Assembly (NCBI GenBank): GCA_902553315.1
Contig: CACDKN010000001.1
Location: 186,001 to 250,000 of the forward strand
DNA length: 64,000 bases
Direction: 5' to 3'
DNA from: AG-339-G14 sp902553315
GTDB taxonomy: Bacteria > Pseudomonadota > Gammaproteobacteria > Magnimaribacterales > AG-339-G14
Shown: one piece after another, positions 34,078 through 42,710 of the stretch
How the letters are laid out: the number at the start of each line of letters is the position of its first letter
How positions within the stretch are numbered: the first letter of the stretch is position 1
Notes under the pieces: generated by a model
What the model was told of the DNA's origin: nothing
The model's input: the letters and a program-made list of their open reading frames with translations, nothing else
The model's database searches: none
Program-made: the position numbers and the translations under genes

Positions 34078-34850
34078 TATCGACTTCTAAGCTTGGCAAG
34101 AAGTCTCAACATCTCCAAATATAACCAAATGAGAGTCACCATGAGAGAAAAGGCTCCAAACCACTCCATATACTTTGGTGCGTTTTGTTCTGAGCCTTGT
34201 TCAATAAAATCAAAATCTAATACTAAGTTTAAGGCGGCAATAGCTACAACAAAAAGACTAAAACCTATTCCAAACAACCCATTTGAGTGAATGAAACCAA
34301 TGCTAGAGCCAAACATATTCATCACAATACTAACCATGTAAAGCAGACCAATCCCCATTGTTGCTGATACGATCATTAATCTAAAATTTTCGGTAGGTTT
34401 GATTACGCCAGTTTTATAAAGGACTAGAAGCGAGGCAAGAGTACCCAAAGTCAACCCAACGGCCTGTATTACTATTCCTTGGTATTGAGATTCAAAAATT
34501 GCGGAGATAGCTCCTAAAAATAATCCTTGAGCCAGAGCATAAGCAGGGGCTGTCACGCCTGACCAATTTTTCTTGAATATTGTTGCAAGTGCTAAAACAA
34601 AACCAACTATAGCCCCACCTATGGCGAGTGGCATCACACTTGAGGCGTCTTCAGAAATAAAAAAAAGGTTCCAAGTATAGCTTGCAGTAAGGACCACTAA
34701 AGCTAAAAGAATCCCAGTCTTATTTACGGTACCTTGAAGAGTCATGAAACTTCCAATATTTTCTGAAGGTTCAAAATTAGAGAAAGTGGCATCATTCAAG
34801 GCAGGATTTCCTGAGCGGCCAAACATTTGAAGTGCGTTATGTTTTGACAT
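34077..34850 (-). CDS. Bax inhibitor-1/YccA family membrane protein
   Basis: A 257-residue protein with about seven membrane helices and a polar N-terminus (SKHNALQMFGRSGNPALND) matching the longer bacterial BI-1/YccA subfamily. LAQGLFLGAISAIFE and LDFDFIEQGSEQNAPKYMEW, the latter with the Asp residues of the calcium-leak pore, are conserved. Bacterial members are proposed pH-sensitive calcium channels or FtsH modulators. It is divergent from the SMR gene. Confidence 0.88.
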   Translation of the reverse strand: MSKHNALQMFGRSGNPALNDATFSNFEPSENIGSFMTLQGTVNKTGILLALVVLTASYTWNLFFISEDASSVMPLAIGGAIVGFVLALATIFKKNWSGVTAPAYALAQGLFLGAISAIFESQYQGIVIQAVGLTLGTLASLLVLYKTGVIKPTENFRLMIVSATMGIGLLYMVSIVMNMFGSSIGFIHSNGLFGIGFSLFVVAIAALNLVLDFDFIEQGSEQNAPKYMEWFGAFSLMVTLIWLYLEMLRLLAKLRSR

Positions 34851-34873
34851 ATTTATAAGTTAAAATTTAATAA

Positions 34874-34879
34874 TAATAT
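34874..34879 (+). promoter_or_regulatory. Start-proximal -10 element of the SMR gene
   Basis: TAATAT ends eight bases before the ATG at 34888 in a 37-bp divergent spacer. No ribosome-binding site is present. The predicted leader is two bases or fewer. Confidence 0.35.
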
Positions 34880-34887
34880 TTTATACC

Positions 34888-35226
34888 ATGTCTGCACTAA
34901 CCAATGCTTATATTTTTTTGATATTAGCCATTATTGCAGAAGTTATCGGGACTTTATATTTGAGGGAAACCGAAGGGTTTACAAAAATAGCGCCTTCCAT
35001 AATTACTGCTATCTCTTATGCTGCTAGCTTCTATTGGCTATCTTTCACTTTAGACGAAATTCCAGTTGGAGTGGCTTATGCTACGTGGTCAGGAGTAGGA
35101 ATTTTTCTGATCACTTTTTTGGCTGCAATTAAGTACTTACAATTGCCAAATTTACTCACTTCAGTTGGAATGATTTTTGTAATTATTGGAGTTGTTTTGA
35201 TTAATCTATTCAGTTCAGAAAACTAG
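34888..35226 (+). CDS. Small multidrug resistance (SMR) family exporter
   Basis: A 112-residue, four-helix protein. The essential membrane glutamate is present in IIAEVIGTLYLRETEGF (about residues 15-31), GVAYATWSGVGIF is the second signature and W-S-G-x-G the packing motif. It resembles EmrE/QacE/SugE-type antiporters that export cationic drugs, guanidinium or polyamines. It is a single gene without a paired SMR subunit. Its stop shares CTAG with the convergent PNPOx-like gene. Confidence 0.92.
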   Translation: MSALTNAYIFLILAIIAEVIGTLYLRETEGFTKIAPSIITAISYAASFYWLSFTLDEIPVGVAYATWSGVGIFLITFLAAIKYLQLPNLLTSVGMIFVIIGVVLINLFSSEN

Positions 35227-35804
35227 GGGATTAACCACTCTTCATTTTGGTTTCCGTTTTTCCAAGAAAATTTACTTCTTCTGTGCCCTATATTTTTAAG
35301 GAATAAAAACTCTAACTCATGGTATTCAAATAATATCACTGCAAAATTTTTGTATCCTTTTTCAACATCTATTTCATCTCTATTTAGGTCATATTTGGAA
35401 GGATCTAATATGGAATCACCTGGAGGCCCATTCACTGAATAGCATAGCTTAGAATTTTCACGAGAATTTTCCCAAGCCTTTTTAGTAATTTTATCATCTT
35501 CATGAACCGTAACTGATCCCGTTAATCGAAGCTGAATTTTTTTTTCTGAATCATATGAATGGACATATGCTTTAAATCGATCTTCTACAGACTTAATCTT
35601 TTTTGATCTAAGGTCGGTATGAAATCTGAGCAACCTATTTTTTTTATCATATTCTCTCAAGACCACAGTTCTTGGTGAATCAGAAATACAAAGCGTGGGG
35701 GTATGAAAAATTGACTTAGCATTGTCAACCGCGTCTTCAAGTAAATTCTCCGAGTACTTCAAAGAAAGTTCTAAGGAATTATAAAAATCTAGCTCTGAAT
35801 TCAT
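35223..35804 (-). CDS. Pyridoxamine 5'-phosphate oxidase-family FMN-binding protein
   Basis: A 193-residue split-barrel flavoprotein. PRTVVLREYDKKNRLLRFHTDLRSKKI (about residues 44-70) matches the PdxH-type FMN site (RxVLL then F-x-T-x-x-x-S-x-K). KIQLRLTGSV is the next conserved strand. The C-terminal PLP-contact region of PdxH (RLHDR) is not recognisable, so this is probably a pyridoxamine-oxidase-like protein of other specificity rather than the vitamin B6 enzyme itself. Confidence 0.82.
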   Translation of the reverse strand: MNSELDFYNSLELSLKYSENLLEDAVDNAKSIFHTPTLCISDSPRTVVLREYDKKNRLLRFHTDLRSKKIKSVEDRFKAYVHSYDSEKKIQLRLTGSVTVHEDDKITKKAWENSRENSKLCYSVNGPPGDSILDPSKYDLNRDEIDVEKGYKNFAVILFEYHELEFLFLKNIGHRRSKFSWKNGNQNEEWLIP

Positions 35805-35831
35805 ATATTATTTCTCATTAAACTATTAATT

Positions 35832-38000
35832 ATGGACGTTTCATATATTTTAGACGAATTAAATCCAATACAAAGAGAAGCTGTAACTGATGAATCTCAT
35901 CACTCATTAATCCTAGCAGGAGCTGGCTCTGGGAAGACAAAAGTTATAACGCATAAAGTGGCTTGGCTTTCATCAGTCAAAGGGGTAAATCCTTTGTCTT
36001 TGTTAACTGTAACATTCACTAATAAAGCGGCAAAAGAAATGCGAGGAAGAATAGAAAATATTCTTGAAGAAAATTTAAACCAAATGTGGTGCGGAACATT
36101 CCATGGAATTTTTCATAGAATGTTAAAAATTCATTGGCAAGAAGCCAAGCTAGTAAAAGACTTTTCAGTTATCGATAGTGAAGACCAAATGAGAGTTTTA
36201 AAACGCGTTATTCAAAATATGAATCTGGACTTAGATACTTGGCAACCAAGAGATACCCAGTGGTTTATTAACAAGCAAAAAGATGAAGGGAGAAGAAAAG
36301 CTAAATTGAACAACAATGCTACTTTTGTAGAAGAAAAAATGGTTGATATCATGGATGAATATCAAAAAACATGTGATCGAGAGGGATTAGTTGATTTTGC
36401 TGAAATCTTAATAAGGTCCTATGAGCTCTTGGACCAAAATTCAGAATTGTTGAAACACTATCAGGCTAGATTTCAGCACATCCTAGTTGACGAATTTCAA
36501 GACACGAATGAAATTCAATATTTACTTTTAAAAAAACTTGTTGGCAAGGATGGTCGCATGACAGTAGTCGGCGATGACGATCAATCAATTTATAGCTGGC
36601 GTGGGGCAAAAAGTACAAACATCAAAAGATTTACTAAAGATTTTAATGAAGTCAAAACAATTAAGTTAGAGCAAAATTATAGATCTTCAAAAAATATCCT
36701 AGCTTGCGCAAATTCAGTGATACGGAATAATCCAGATAGACTAGGTAAGGAATTATGGTCTCAGAAAGATGAAGGTGAGCAGGTAAAGGTTTATCGAGCT
36801 TTCAACGAAAGAGACGAGGCCTCCTTTATAGTTGGAATAATTAAAAGATGGCTTGAAGAGGGAGGAAGCCTCTCAGATACTGCAATAATATATAGGTCTA
36901 ACGCGCAATCTAGAATATTAGAAGACGCTATTTTAAATTCAGAATTGCCTTATAGAATCTATGGAGGTGTTCGTTTTTACGAAAGAATGGAAATTAAGAA
37001 TGCTTTGGCTTACGCAAAGTTAGCAATAAATAAAAATAATGATTCTCAATTTGAAAGAGTAATAAACACTCCGACAAGAGGAATTGGAGTTAAGACAATG
37101 GATCAGATCAGAGAGCATGCTAAAAAAGATAATTTATCTCTGTGGCAAGCATCCGAGCAAATCATCGCGAATAAAGAAACTAAAGCTGCTCAAAATATTT
37201 CTAATTTCTTTGAAGTAATAAAAAAACTAGAAGAGATGAATTTCAATGAGAACCTTGATATGTTTTTTGAAAATGTTATTTCTCTGAGTGGACTTAAAGA
37301 ATTTCATGGAAAAGAGCCAGGAGAAAAGGGTAGATCAAGAGTTGAAAATTTAGAGGAGCTTATTTCTGCAACTTCTGAATTTTTCTCTTTAGGCGAAGAC
37401 AAAAACGACGAGAGGTCTCTACTGGAGCTTTTTTTAGATCAAGCTTCTTTAGACGCTGGCGAAAACCAGGCAAATGAAAATGAAGATGCTATTCAAATGA
37501 TGACCTTGCATTCTTCAAAGGGCTTAGAATTCCCTTTAGTTTTTATCGCAGGCTGTGAGGAAGGTTTGTTTCCGCATAGAAGATCAGCAGAAGACCCCAA
37601 ACAGTTGGCCGAAGAAAGAAGGCTTTGTTATGTTGGAATGACTAGGGCGATGGAAAGACTTTATTTAACTCATGCGGAATCGCGAAATATTTATGGGATT
37701 GATAGTTTCAGCCCTGTTTCCAGATTTATCAAAGAAATACCAGAAGAGTTAATCTATGAAATAAGAGTTTCTACAGAAACAGAAATCAAAGATAAAGGAT
37801 TTGAACCAAGAATAGTTGGCGGAACAGATTACAACGTGGGAAAGTTTTCTCTTGGAGATAGAGTAGTGCATAAAAATTTTGGCGAAGGGGTAATACTCAA
37901 TTATGAGGGGGACGGCTCCAATGCTAGAGTAGAAGTAAATTTTGATAATGGGGGAATTAAATGGCTGGTACTAAGCTTTGCGAATTTAGAAAAACTTTAA
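35832..38000 (+). CDS. uvrD: ATP-dependent DNA helicase UvrD/PcrA
   Basis: A 722-residue superfamily 1A helicase with all motifs: Walker A AGAGSGKT (residues 29-36), LTVTFTNKAAKEM, VDEFQDTN (motif II), GDDDQSIYSWRGA (III), LEQNYRSS (IV), MTLHSSKGLEF (V) and EERRLCYVGMTRA (VI). The C-terminus has the Tudor-like GDRVVHKNFGEGVI domain that binds RNA polymerase in UvrD/PcrA. It unwinds DNA in nucleotide excision and mismatch repair. The TRAP binding-protein gene begins inside its last 40 bases. Confidence 0.95.
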   Translation: MDVSYILDELNPIQREAVTDESHHSLILAGAGSGKTKVITHKVAWLSSVKGVNPLSLLTVTFTNKAAKEMRGRIENILEENLNQMWCGTFHGIFHRMLKIHWQEAKLVKDFSVIDSEDQMRVLKRVIQNMNLDLDTWQPRDTQWFINKQKDEGRRKAKLNNNATFVEEKMVDIMDEYQKTCDREGLVDFAEILIRSYELLDQNSELLKHYQARFQHILVDEFQDTNEIQYLLLKKLVGKDGRMTVVGDDDQSIYSWRGAKSTNIKRFTKDFNEVKTIKLEQNYRSSKNILACANSVIRNNPDRLGKELWSQKDEGEQVKVYRAFNERDEASFIVGIIKRWLEEGGSLSDTAIIYRSNAQSRILEDAILNSELPYRIYGGVRFYERMEIKNALAYAKLAINKNNDSQFERVINTPTRGIGVKTMDQIREHAKKDNLSLWQASEQIIANKETKAAQNISNFFEVIKKLEEMNFNENLDMFFENVISLSGLKEFHGKEPGEKGRSRVENLEELISATSEFFSLGEDKNDERSLLELFLDQASLDAGENQANENEDAIQMMTLHSSKGLEFPLVFIAGCEEGLFPHRRSAEDPKQLAEERRLCYVGMTRAMERLYLTHAESRNIYGIDSFSPVSRFIKEIPEELIYEIRVSTETEIKDKGFEPRIVGGTDYNVGKFSLGDRVVHKNFGEGVILNYEGDGSNARVEVNFDNGGIKWLVLSFANLEKL

Positions 38001-39061
38001 TTTATTTTTTAGTTCTTTTCTTCTTCGCTGCATGCTCTGAAGATACGTCTCAGAATGAAACAACATTTAAAAAAAAGAATTTTTCTTGGACGTTGGTTAC
38101 GACTTGGCCCAAAAATTATCCAGGAGTTGGTCTTGGTCCGGAAAACTTTGCCAAATTAGTTGAGGAAATGAGCGATGGAAGATTAAAAATTAAGGTCTAT
38201 GGAAACGGTGAGCTCATTCCAGCTTTAGAAGTTTTCGATGCAGTTTCGAGAGGAACGGTTGAGATGGGGCATGGTGCTTCATATTATTGGATTGGAAAAT
38301 TACCTGTGGCTCAATTTTTCACTACTCTTCCTTTTGGTTTAAACGCACAAGAGCGAAATGCCTGGCTTCATTATGCTGGAGGATTGGAGCTTTGGGAGAA
38401 AGCGTATGAACCATTCAATCTAATTCCGATGGCTGGAGGAAGCACTGGAGTCCAAATGGGAGGTTGGTTTAATAAAGAAATTAATTCTCTAGAGGACTTA
38501 AATGGAATAAGAATTAGAATGCCTGGATTAGCCGGCGAAGTTTTTTCAAGAGCTGGGGGAGAGGCAGTTTTAATGCCTGGAAGTGAAATTTTTACAAATC
38601 TTCAGACAGGAGTGATAGATGCTGCTGAGTGGATAGGCCCTTACAATGATTTGACTTTTGGATTTCATCAAGTGGCTAAATATTATTATTATCCAGGTTG
38701 GCAAGAACCAGGAGCAATGACGGAATTTATTTTCAATCAAGAGGCTTTTAATGAGCTTCCAAACGATTTAAAAGCGATTGTCAGAACAGCTGCCAGGGCA
38801 GTGAATCAAGACATGTTGGATGAGTATACGGCTAGAAATAATCAAGCTCTGATTTCGTTGATAGAAGATCATAATGTAATTCTTAAAAAGTTTCCTGATG
38901 AAGTCCTTTACGAACTAGAAAGAATCTCTAAAGAAGTATTGGAAGAGTTTGTAGAAGAAGATAAATTCGCAACAGAGGTGTATCAATCGATCCTTGATTT
39001 CAAAAAAGGAGTCACTAATTATCATAAAATTTCTGAAGAAGCCATTTACGATCTTAGATAG
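37961..39061 (+). CDS. TRAP transporter substrate-binding lipoprotein, TakP-like
   Basis: A 366-residue DctP-family binding protein with a lipobox FFAAC (Cys25). Residues of the 2-oxoacid-binding TakP branch are visible: VTTWPKNYPGVG, RIRMPGLAGEVF with the carboxylate-binding Arg, and AAEWIGPYNDLTFGFHQ followed by YYYPGWQEPG. It would capture a carboxylate, probably a 2-oxo or hydroxy acid, for the DctQM permease encoded at 42711-44565 on the other strand. The ATG overlaps uvrD by 40 bp; no alternative start fits the signal peptide. Confidence 0.88.
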   Translation: MAGTKLCEFRKTLIYFLVLFFFAACSEDTSQNETTFKKKNFSWTLVTTWPKNYPGVGLGPENFAKLVEEMSDGRLKIKVYGNGELIPALEVFDAVSRGTVEMGHGASYYWIGKLPVAQFFTTLPFGLNAQERNAWLHYAGGLELWEKAYEPFNLIPMAGGSTGVQMGGWFNKEINSLEDLNGIRIRMPGLAGEVFSRAGGEAVLMPGSEIFTNLQTGVIDAAEWIGPYNDLTFGFHQVAKYYYYPGWQEPGAMTEFIFNQEAFNELPNDLKAIVRTAARAVNQDMLDEYTARNNQALISLIEDHNVILKKFPDEVLYELERISKEVLEEFVEEDKFATEVYQSILDFKKGVTNYHKISEEAIYDLR

Positions 39062-39412
39062 TTATTTTTTTAGATAGGAAGGATTATCTATAAAAACTTT
39101 TTCCTTGGAAAGTTCAAATAAAAATTTTTCTAAAGAATCTTTACTAAAATTTTCATTTTTAATGTTTTCAATTAACTTTTGTTTTGATGAAATTTCCTCA
39201 CCAAATAAGCTGAGGCTAAGATCATTTAATTTTTTAGAAATTTTGTTTTCACCATTAATTTGTCTTTTTACAATTTTTAAAATATTTAAAGCAATTCTTA
39301 CTTTAAAAACGTCCAATTCTTCAAGTTTCTCGAAATCTATTTGTTCAAAAATGAAATAATGCAGAACATCAATTAGTTCTGCTTTTGTGGGTCTATCAAA
39401 AAGATTTTTCAA
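39062..39412 (-). CDS. DUF6285 small protein, LvaB-like
   Basis: A 116-residue helical protein. DRPTKAELIDVLHYFI at the N-terminus, FKVRIALNILKIVKRQ (about residues 40-55) and the C-terminal VFIDNPSY fit DUF6285. LvaB of the Pseudomonas putida levulinate pathway, which works with the kinase LvaA, is a small protein of this kind. The gene overlaps the phosphotransferase gene upstream by 4 bp, the same pairing. The role is inferred from that pairing. Confidence 0.78.
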   Translation of the reverse strand: MKNLFDRPTKAELIDVLHYFIFEQIDFEKLEELDVFKVRIALNILKIVKRQINGENKISKKLNDLSLSLFGEEISSKQKLIENIKNENFSKDSLEKFLFELSKEKVFIDNPSYLKK

Positions 39413-40392
39413 AACTCTTTATTTTTGATCATGTTCATTAAATCAAATTCCGTTTCAGATACTCTCCTGCCAATTGCAGCTTTTTCAATAGAATTTAAAT
39501 TATTTTGTAGGTGAGCAAAAGTCTGGATCATGCATATTACCCCCCATCTCAAAGATCCATAGATTTGCCAAGCATCTAATTCAAAGCGATCCACTGTTTC
39601 AGATGAAATTGATTCATAGCCCTTTATTAGATCATCTAAGTCTCCTAAACCAGCAACTCTTTTAGAATTATTTCCGAATCTCCATGATTTCACGCAAGCC
39701 CAACTTAAATCTTCTGAGGGATCGCCAATGTGGGCAAGCTCCCAATCGATTATAGATTCAATAGAATTTTCTGTGATTATAAAATTTCCCAACCGGTAAT
39801 CTCCATGAATTAAAACGTTATTTTTTTTCTTTATCTTTACTTTAGCTAAGTAATTGAAAACATACTCAAAGACTGGCTGCGGCTCATTGAAGGAAGAATA
39901 AACCTCATAAAGCTTGTTAAGAGAATCATAAAAAGTCATTTTTTCTAATTCTTTTATTTCGCTTAAATCCGTCCGATGAATTTTTGCTAAAATCTCCCCA
40001 ATTCTATAGGTAAGGTTTGGTCTAATTTGAGCGAAATTTTCGTCTCTTAAAATTTTTCTAGGAATTGTTTCTCCTGAAATAAACTCCATTACATAGCCAC
40101 TTCCAACCCCACTTGATTCGTCAAATTCTTTAATAATTTCAGGTACCGGTATATCGTTCTTCTTAACAATTTTTTGAACTTTAGCTTCTATTTTTTTTGT
40201 AATTGCTAATCGAGACCCTGAATTTTCAGGCGTTTTTCTTAACACAAACCTTTTTCCATTTTTTAAAGTAATGTTATAAATATCTGCTGATGCACCTCCT
40301 GAAAGGGGGTAGAATTCTTCAAATTCAGCCTCAAGAAGGCTCTCGACGAATTTTTGAAGATCAGCCATTTTGTTGATTTTGAAGTGAAGCAT
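39409..40392 (-). CDS. APH-fold phosphotransferase, LvaA/ACAD10-kinase-like
   Basis: A protein of about 327 residues with the aminoglycoside-phosphotransferase kinase fold: FRLRKTP-like nucleotide lysine (FVLRKTPEN), catalytic HGDYRLGNFI and metal-binding IIDWELAHIGDPSEDLSW. This DWE-L-A-x-x-G-D-P form is typical of the ACAD10/11-type kinases that phosphorylate 4-hydroxyacyl-CoA. The ATG at 40392 has a strong GGAGAGAG ribosome-binding site and overlaps the acyl-CoA dehydrogenase gene by 32 bp; an ATG at 40368 is possible. Confidence 0.85.
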   Translation of the reverse strand: MLHFKINKMADLQKFVESLLEAEFEEFYPLSGGASADIYNITLKNGKRFVLRKTPENSGSRLAITKKIEAKVQKIVKKNDIPVPEIIKEFDESSGVGSGYVMEFISGETIPRKILRDENFAQIRPNLTYRIGEILAKIHRTDLSEIKELEKMTFYDSLNKLYEVYSSFNEPQPVFEYVFNYLAKVKIKKKNNVLIHGDYRLGNFIITENSIESIIDWELAHIGDPSEDLSWACVKSWRFGNNSKRVAGLGDLDDLIKGYESISSETVDRFELDAWQIYGSLRWGVICMIQTFAHLQNNLNSIEKAAIGRRVSETEFDLMNMIKNKEF

Positions 40393-41572
40393 CTCTCTCT
40401 CCAAAATCCCAACCAGATCCATTATTTTCGTAATTCTTGAGAATTCTTTTAGCAACAGACTGTATATGGACCTCATCTGGCCCATCATAAATCCTAGCCT
40501 CTCTAGCATGTCTATACATTAAGCTTAGAGGCGTATCATCTGTTAATCCTTTAGCACCATGTACCTGAATTGCCCTGTCAATTACGTTGTGAAGCATCTG
40601 TGCTCCTAATACTTTAATAAGTCCAATTTCTATTCTTGCATCGTCTCCTTGATCTATTCTTTTTGCAGCATCAAGAGTAAGTTGTCTAGACGATTGAATT
40701 TCACACGCACTATCAAAAACAAATTTCTGAAGGAGCTGCTTTTGAGTTAATGAAGTTCCAAAAGTTTCTCTTTCATGCATTCTTGAACAAAGTAAATCAA
40801 ATGCTCTTTGGGCTTGGCCCAGCCATCTCATGCAGTGAAAAATTCTTCCTGGGCCCAGTCGTTTTTGAGCTATTAAAAATCCATGTCCCCTAGGACCAAG
40901 TAAATTTTCCTCTGGAACTTCTACGTTGTCATATTCAACCTCATAGTGGCCGCCATTTATCCCAAGAACAGGAGTTTCTCTAATGATTTTATAACCAGGA
41001 TTATCAGTTGGAACAATTATCATGCTAAAGGCTCCATGACCTGGAGAGTCTAATTCAGTTTTGCACATAACCGTTGTATAGGCCGCTCTAGAAGCACCCG
41101 TGGTGAACCATTTCCTTCCGTTAATTCGCCATACGCCATTTTCTAAGACAGCTGTTGTTTTAAGTTGCGTAGGATCGGAACTAGCAACATCTGGCTCTGT
41201 CATTCCAAAACTTGGAAATATTTCACCTTTGATCAATGGTTCAAGGTATTTCTCTCTCCAATTATCGGATGCAAACTCTCTTAACATGATTGAATCTTGA
41301 AGGGATACTGTTCCAAGACCTACGTTTGCATAAGCTGATCTTCCAATAACTTCATTGACATAGACGTATTCCATAAATGGCATGCCCCCGCCACCGATGT
41401 CTTTTGGATGCCCTAAGGCCCAAATATTTTCATCCTTAGCCATTTGAGTAATACTTTTCAGTATTTTTTGAGATTCTTTTGAATTATTGGCTAATATGTC
41501 TTCGACCGGATAGATCTCTTCTTCTATAAAACTTTTTACTTTAGATCTAATTTTGGTCCAATCGTTTTTCAT
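40361..41572 (-). CDS. Acyl-CoA dehydrogenase, LvaC/ACAD11-like
   Basis: A 403-residue flavoprotein. FGMTEPDVASSDPTQLKTTA (about residues 117-136) and WFTTGASRAAYTTVMCKT are FAD-binding segments, and IQVHGAKGLTDD is in the C-terminal helix domain. The catalytic base position reads IYDGPDEVHIQ, an Asp in the DGPDEVH form of ACAD10/11-type enzymes instead of the usual Glu. With the kinase and DUF6285 genes downstream it fits removal of phosphate from 4-phosphoacyl-CoA to give an enoyl-CoA. Confidence 0.87.
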   Translation of the reverse strand: MKNDWTKIRSKVKSFIEEEIYPVEDILANNSKESQKILKSITQMAKDENIWALGHPKDIGGGGMPFMEYVYVNEVIGRSAYANVGLGTVSLQDSIMLREFASDNWREKYLEPLIKGEIFPSFGMTEPDVASSDPTQLKTTAVLENGVWRINGRKWFTTGASRAAYTTVMCKTELDSPGHGAFSMIIVPTDNPGYKIIRETPVLGINGGHYEVEYDNVEVPEENLLGPRGHGFLIAQKRLGPGRIFHCMRWLGQAQRAFDLLCSRMHERETFGTSLTQKQLLQKFVFDSACEIQSSRQLTLDAAKRIDQGDDARIEIGLIKVLGAQMLHNVIDRAIQVHGAKGLTDDTPLSLMYRHAREARIYDGPDEVHIQSVAKRILKNYENNGSGWDFGERDASLQNQQNG

Positions 41573-41578
41573 TTAAAA

Positions 41579-42667
41579 TCAGCCTTTAGAGAATTCTTTA
41601 ACAGCTTTCCATACTCTGAGAATATTTCCATTCAGAATTTGGTCTATTTCGCTCTCAGAATAACCTCTTACAAGAAGCTCTTCGATAAGATTTGGAAACT
41701 TAGACACATCATTAATGTCTTCAGGTAAAGGGACTTCACCATCAAAATCAGAACCTAAACCGACATGATCAATACCAACAAGATTTTTTACACGATCAAT
41801 ATTGTCTACTACATTTTTTACAGTCACTATCATGTCAGGATTTGATTTTGTATCTGCTACAAAATCAGAGCCGAAGCAAATTTGTAGCACTCCATTGTTT
41901 TTAGCCAAAGCAATTAGCATCTCGTCTGAAACATTTCTCTCCCAACCAGGCGTAAAATGTCTTAAAGAACTATGTGTCGCTATAACTGGAGTTTCGCTAA
42001 TTTCTAAAACCTTCATGAATGCGGCATCCGAGACGTGAGATATATCAATCATTACCCCTTGCTTATTCATTTCTTTGACAACTTCAAATCCAAAAGGACT
42101 GAGACCGTCTTTCCATCTCTTGTTTTCATCGTATGAACTATCGGATATGTGATTACTCTTAGAATGCGCTAAGGTAATGTAATTTACTCCGAGATCAGCA
42201 AAATATTTTATGTTTTCTAACTTTCCTTCTATTGGAGCTCCATTTTCGATTCCATAGGCAATTCCTACTAAATTTTTATTCTTCTCTAAAATACTAATAT
42301 CAGACGGATCTTTTATAAAAGTGAATTTATCCGAATTGTCTGAAATAATTTTGTTCATCATTTCTATTAATTCTACAGCTAAGTCGAAAGAGGTGCCTTC
42401 TGGTTCAGTGCTTGCTGGAATATAAATTGCAAAAAAAGGAAGATTTAGACCACCCTCTATGGCTCTTGGATAATCAAAGTGATAGGAAGAAATTTTTGTT
42501 ATGTCGTCGCTTACACCGGTATTATTTTTTTGACGCCAAATCTGAAAGGGAGTGTCAATATGGGAATCTATGATAATTTTATTTTGACTATACTCTTTTG
42601 CTTTTTGACTTAAATCTTCTGCGCAAGAGACTAATAAAATGATTAAAAAAATGAAAATTTTTTTCAT
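41579..42667 (-). CDS. Peptidase M19 (renal dipeptidase-like) lipoprotein
   Basis: A 362-residue protein with a lipoprotein signal (LLVSC near residues 11-15). All M19 metal motifs are visible: the HxD in IDSHIDTPF, the bridging glutamate in GIENGAPI, ISHVSDAAF, ATHSSLRHF and GLGSDFDGE. It would cleave dipeptides or related amides in the envelope. It lies 6 bp upstream of the acyl-CoA dehydrogenase gene and 43 bp downstream of dctM, inside the TRAP-Lva-like region. Confidence 0.92.
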   Translation of the reverse strand: MKKIFIFLIILLVSCAEDLSQKAKEYSQNKIIIDSHIDTPFQIWRQKNNTGVSDDITKISSYHFDYPRAIEGGLNLPFFAIYIPASTEPEGTSFDLAVELIEMMNKIISDNSDKFTFIKDPSDISILEKNKNLVGIAYGIENGAPIEGKLENIKYFADLGVNYITLAHSKSNHISDSSYDENKRWKDGLSPFGFEVVKEMNKQGVMIDISHVSDAAFMKVLEISETPVIATHSSLRHFTPGWERNVSDEMLIALAKNNGVLQICFGSDFVADTKSNPDMIVTVKNVVDNIDRVKNLVGIDHVGLGSDFDGEVPLPEDINDVSKFPNLIEELLVRGYSESEIDQILNGNILRVWKAVKEFSKG

Positions 42668-42710
42668 AGCTATTTTTTAATATAACAAAAAAACTTTTGT
42701 TTCGTTAGAA

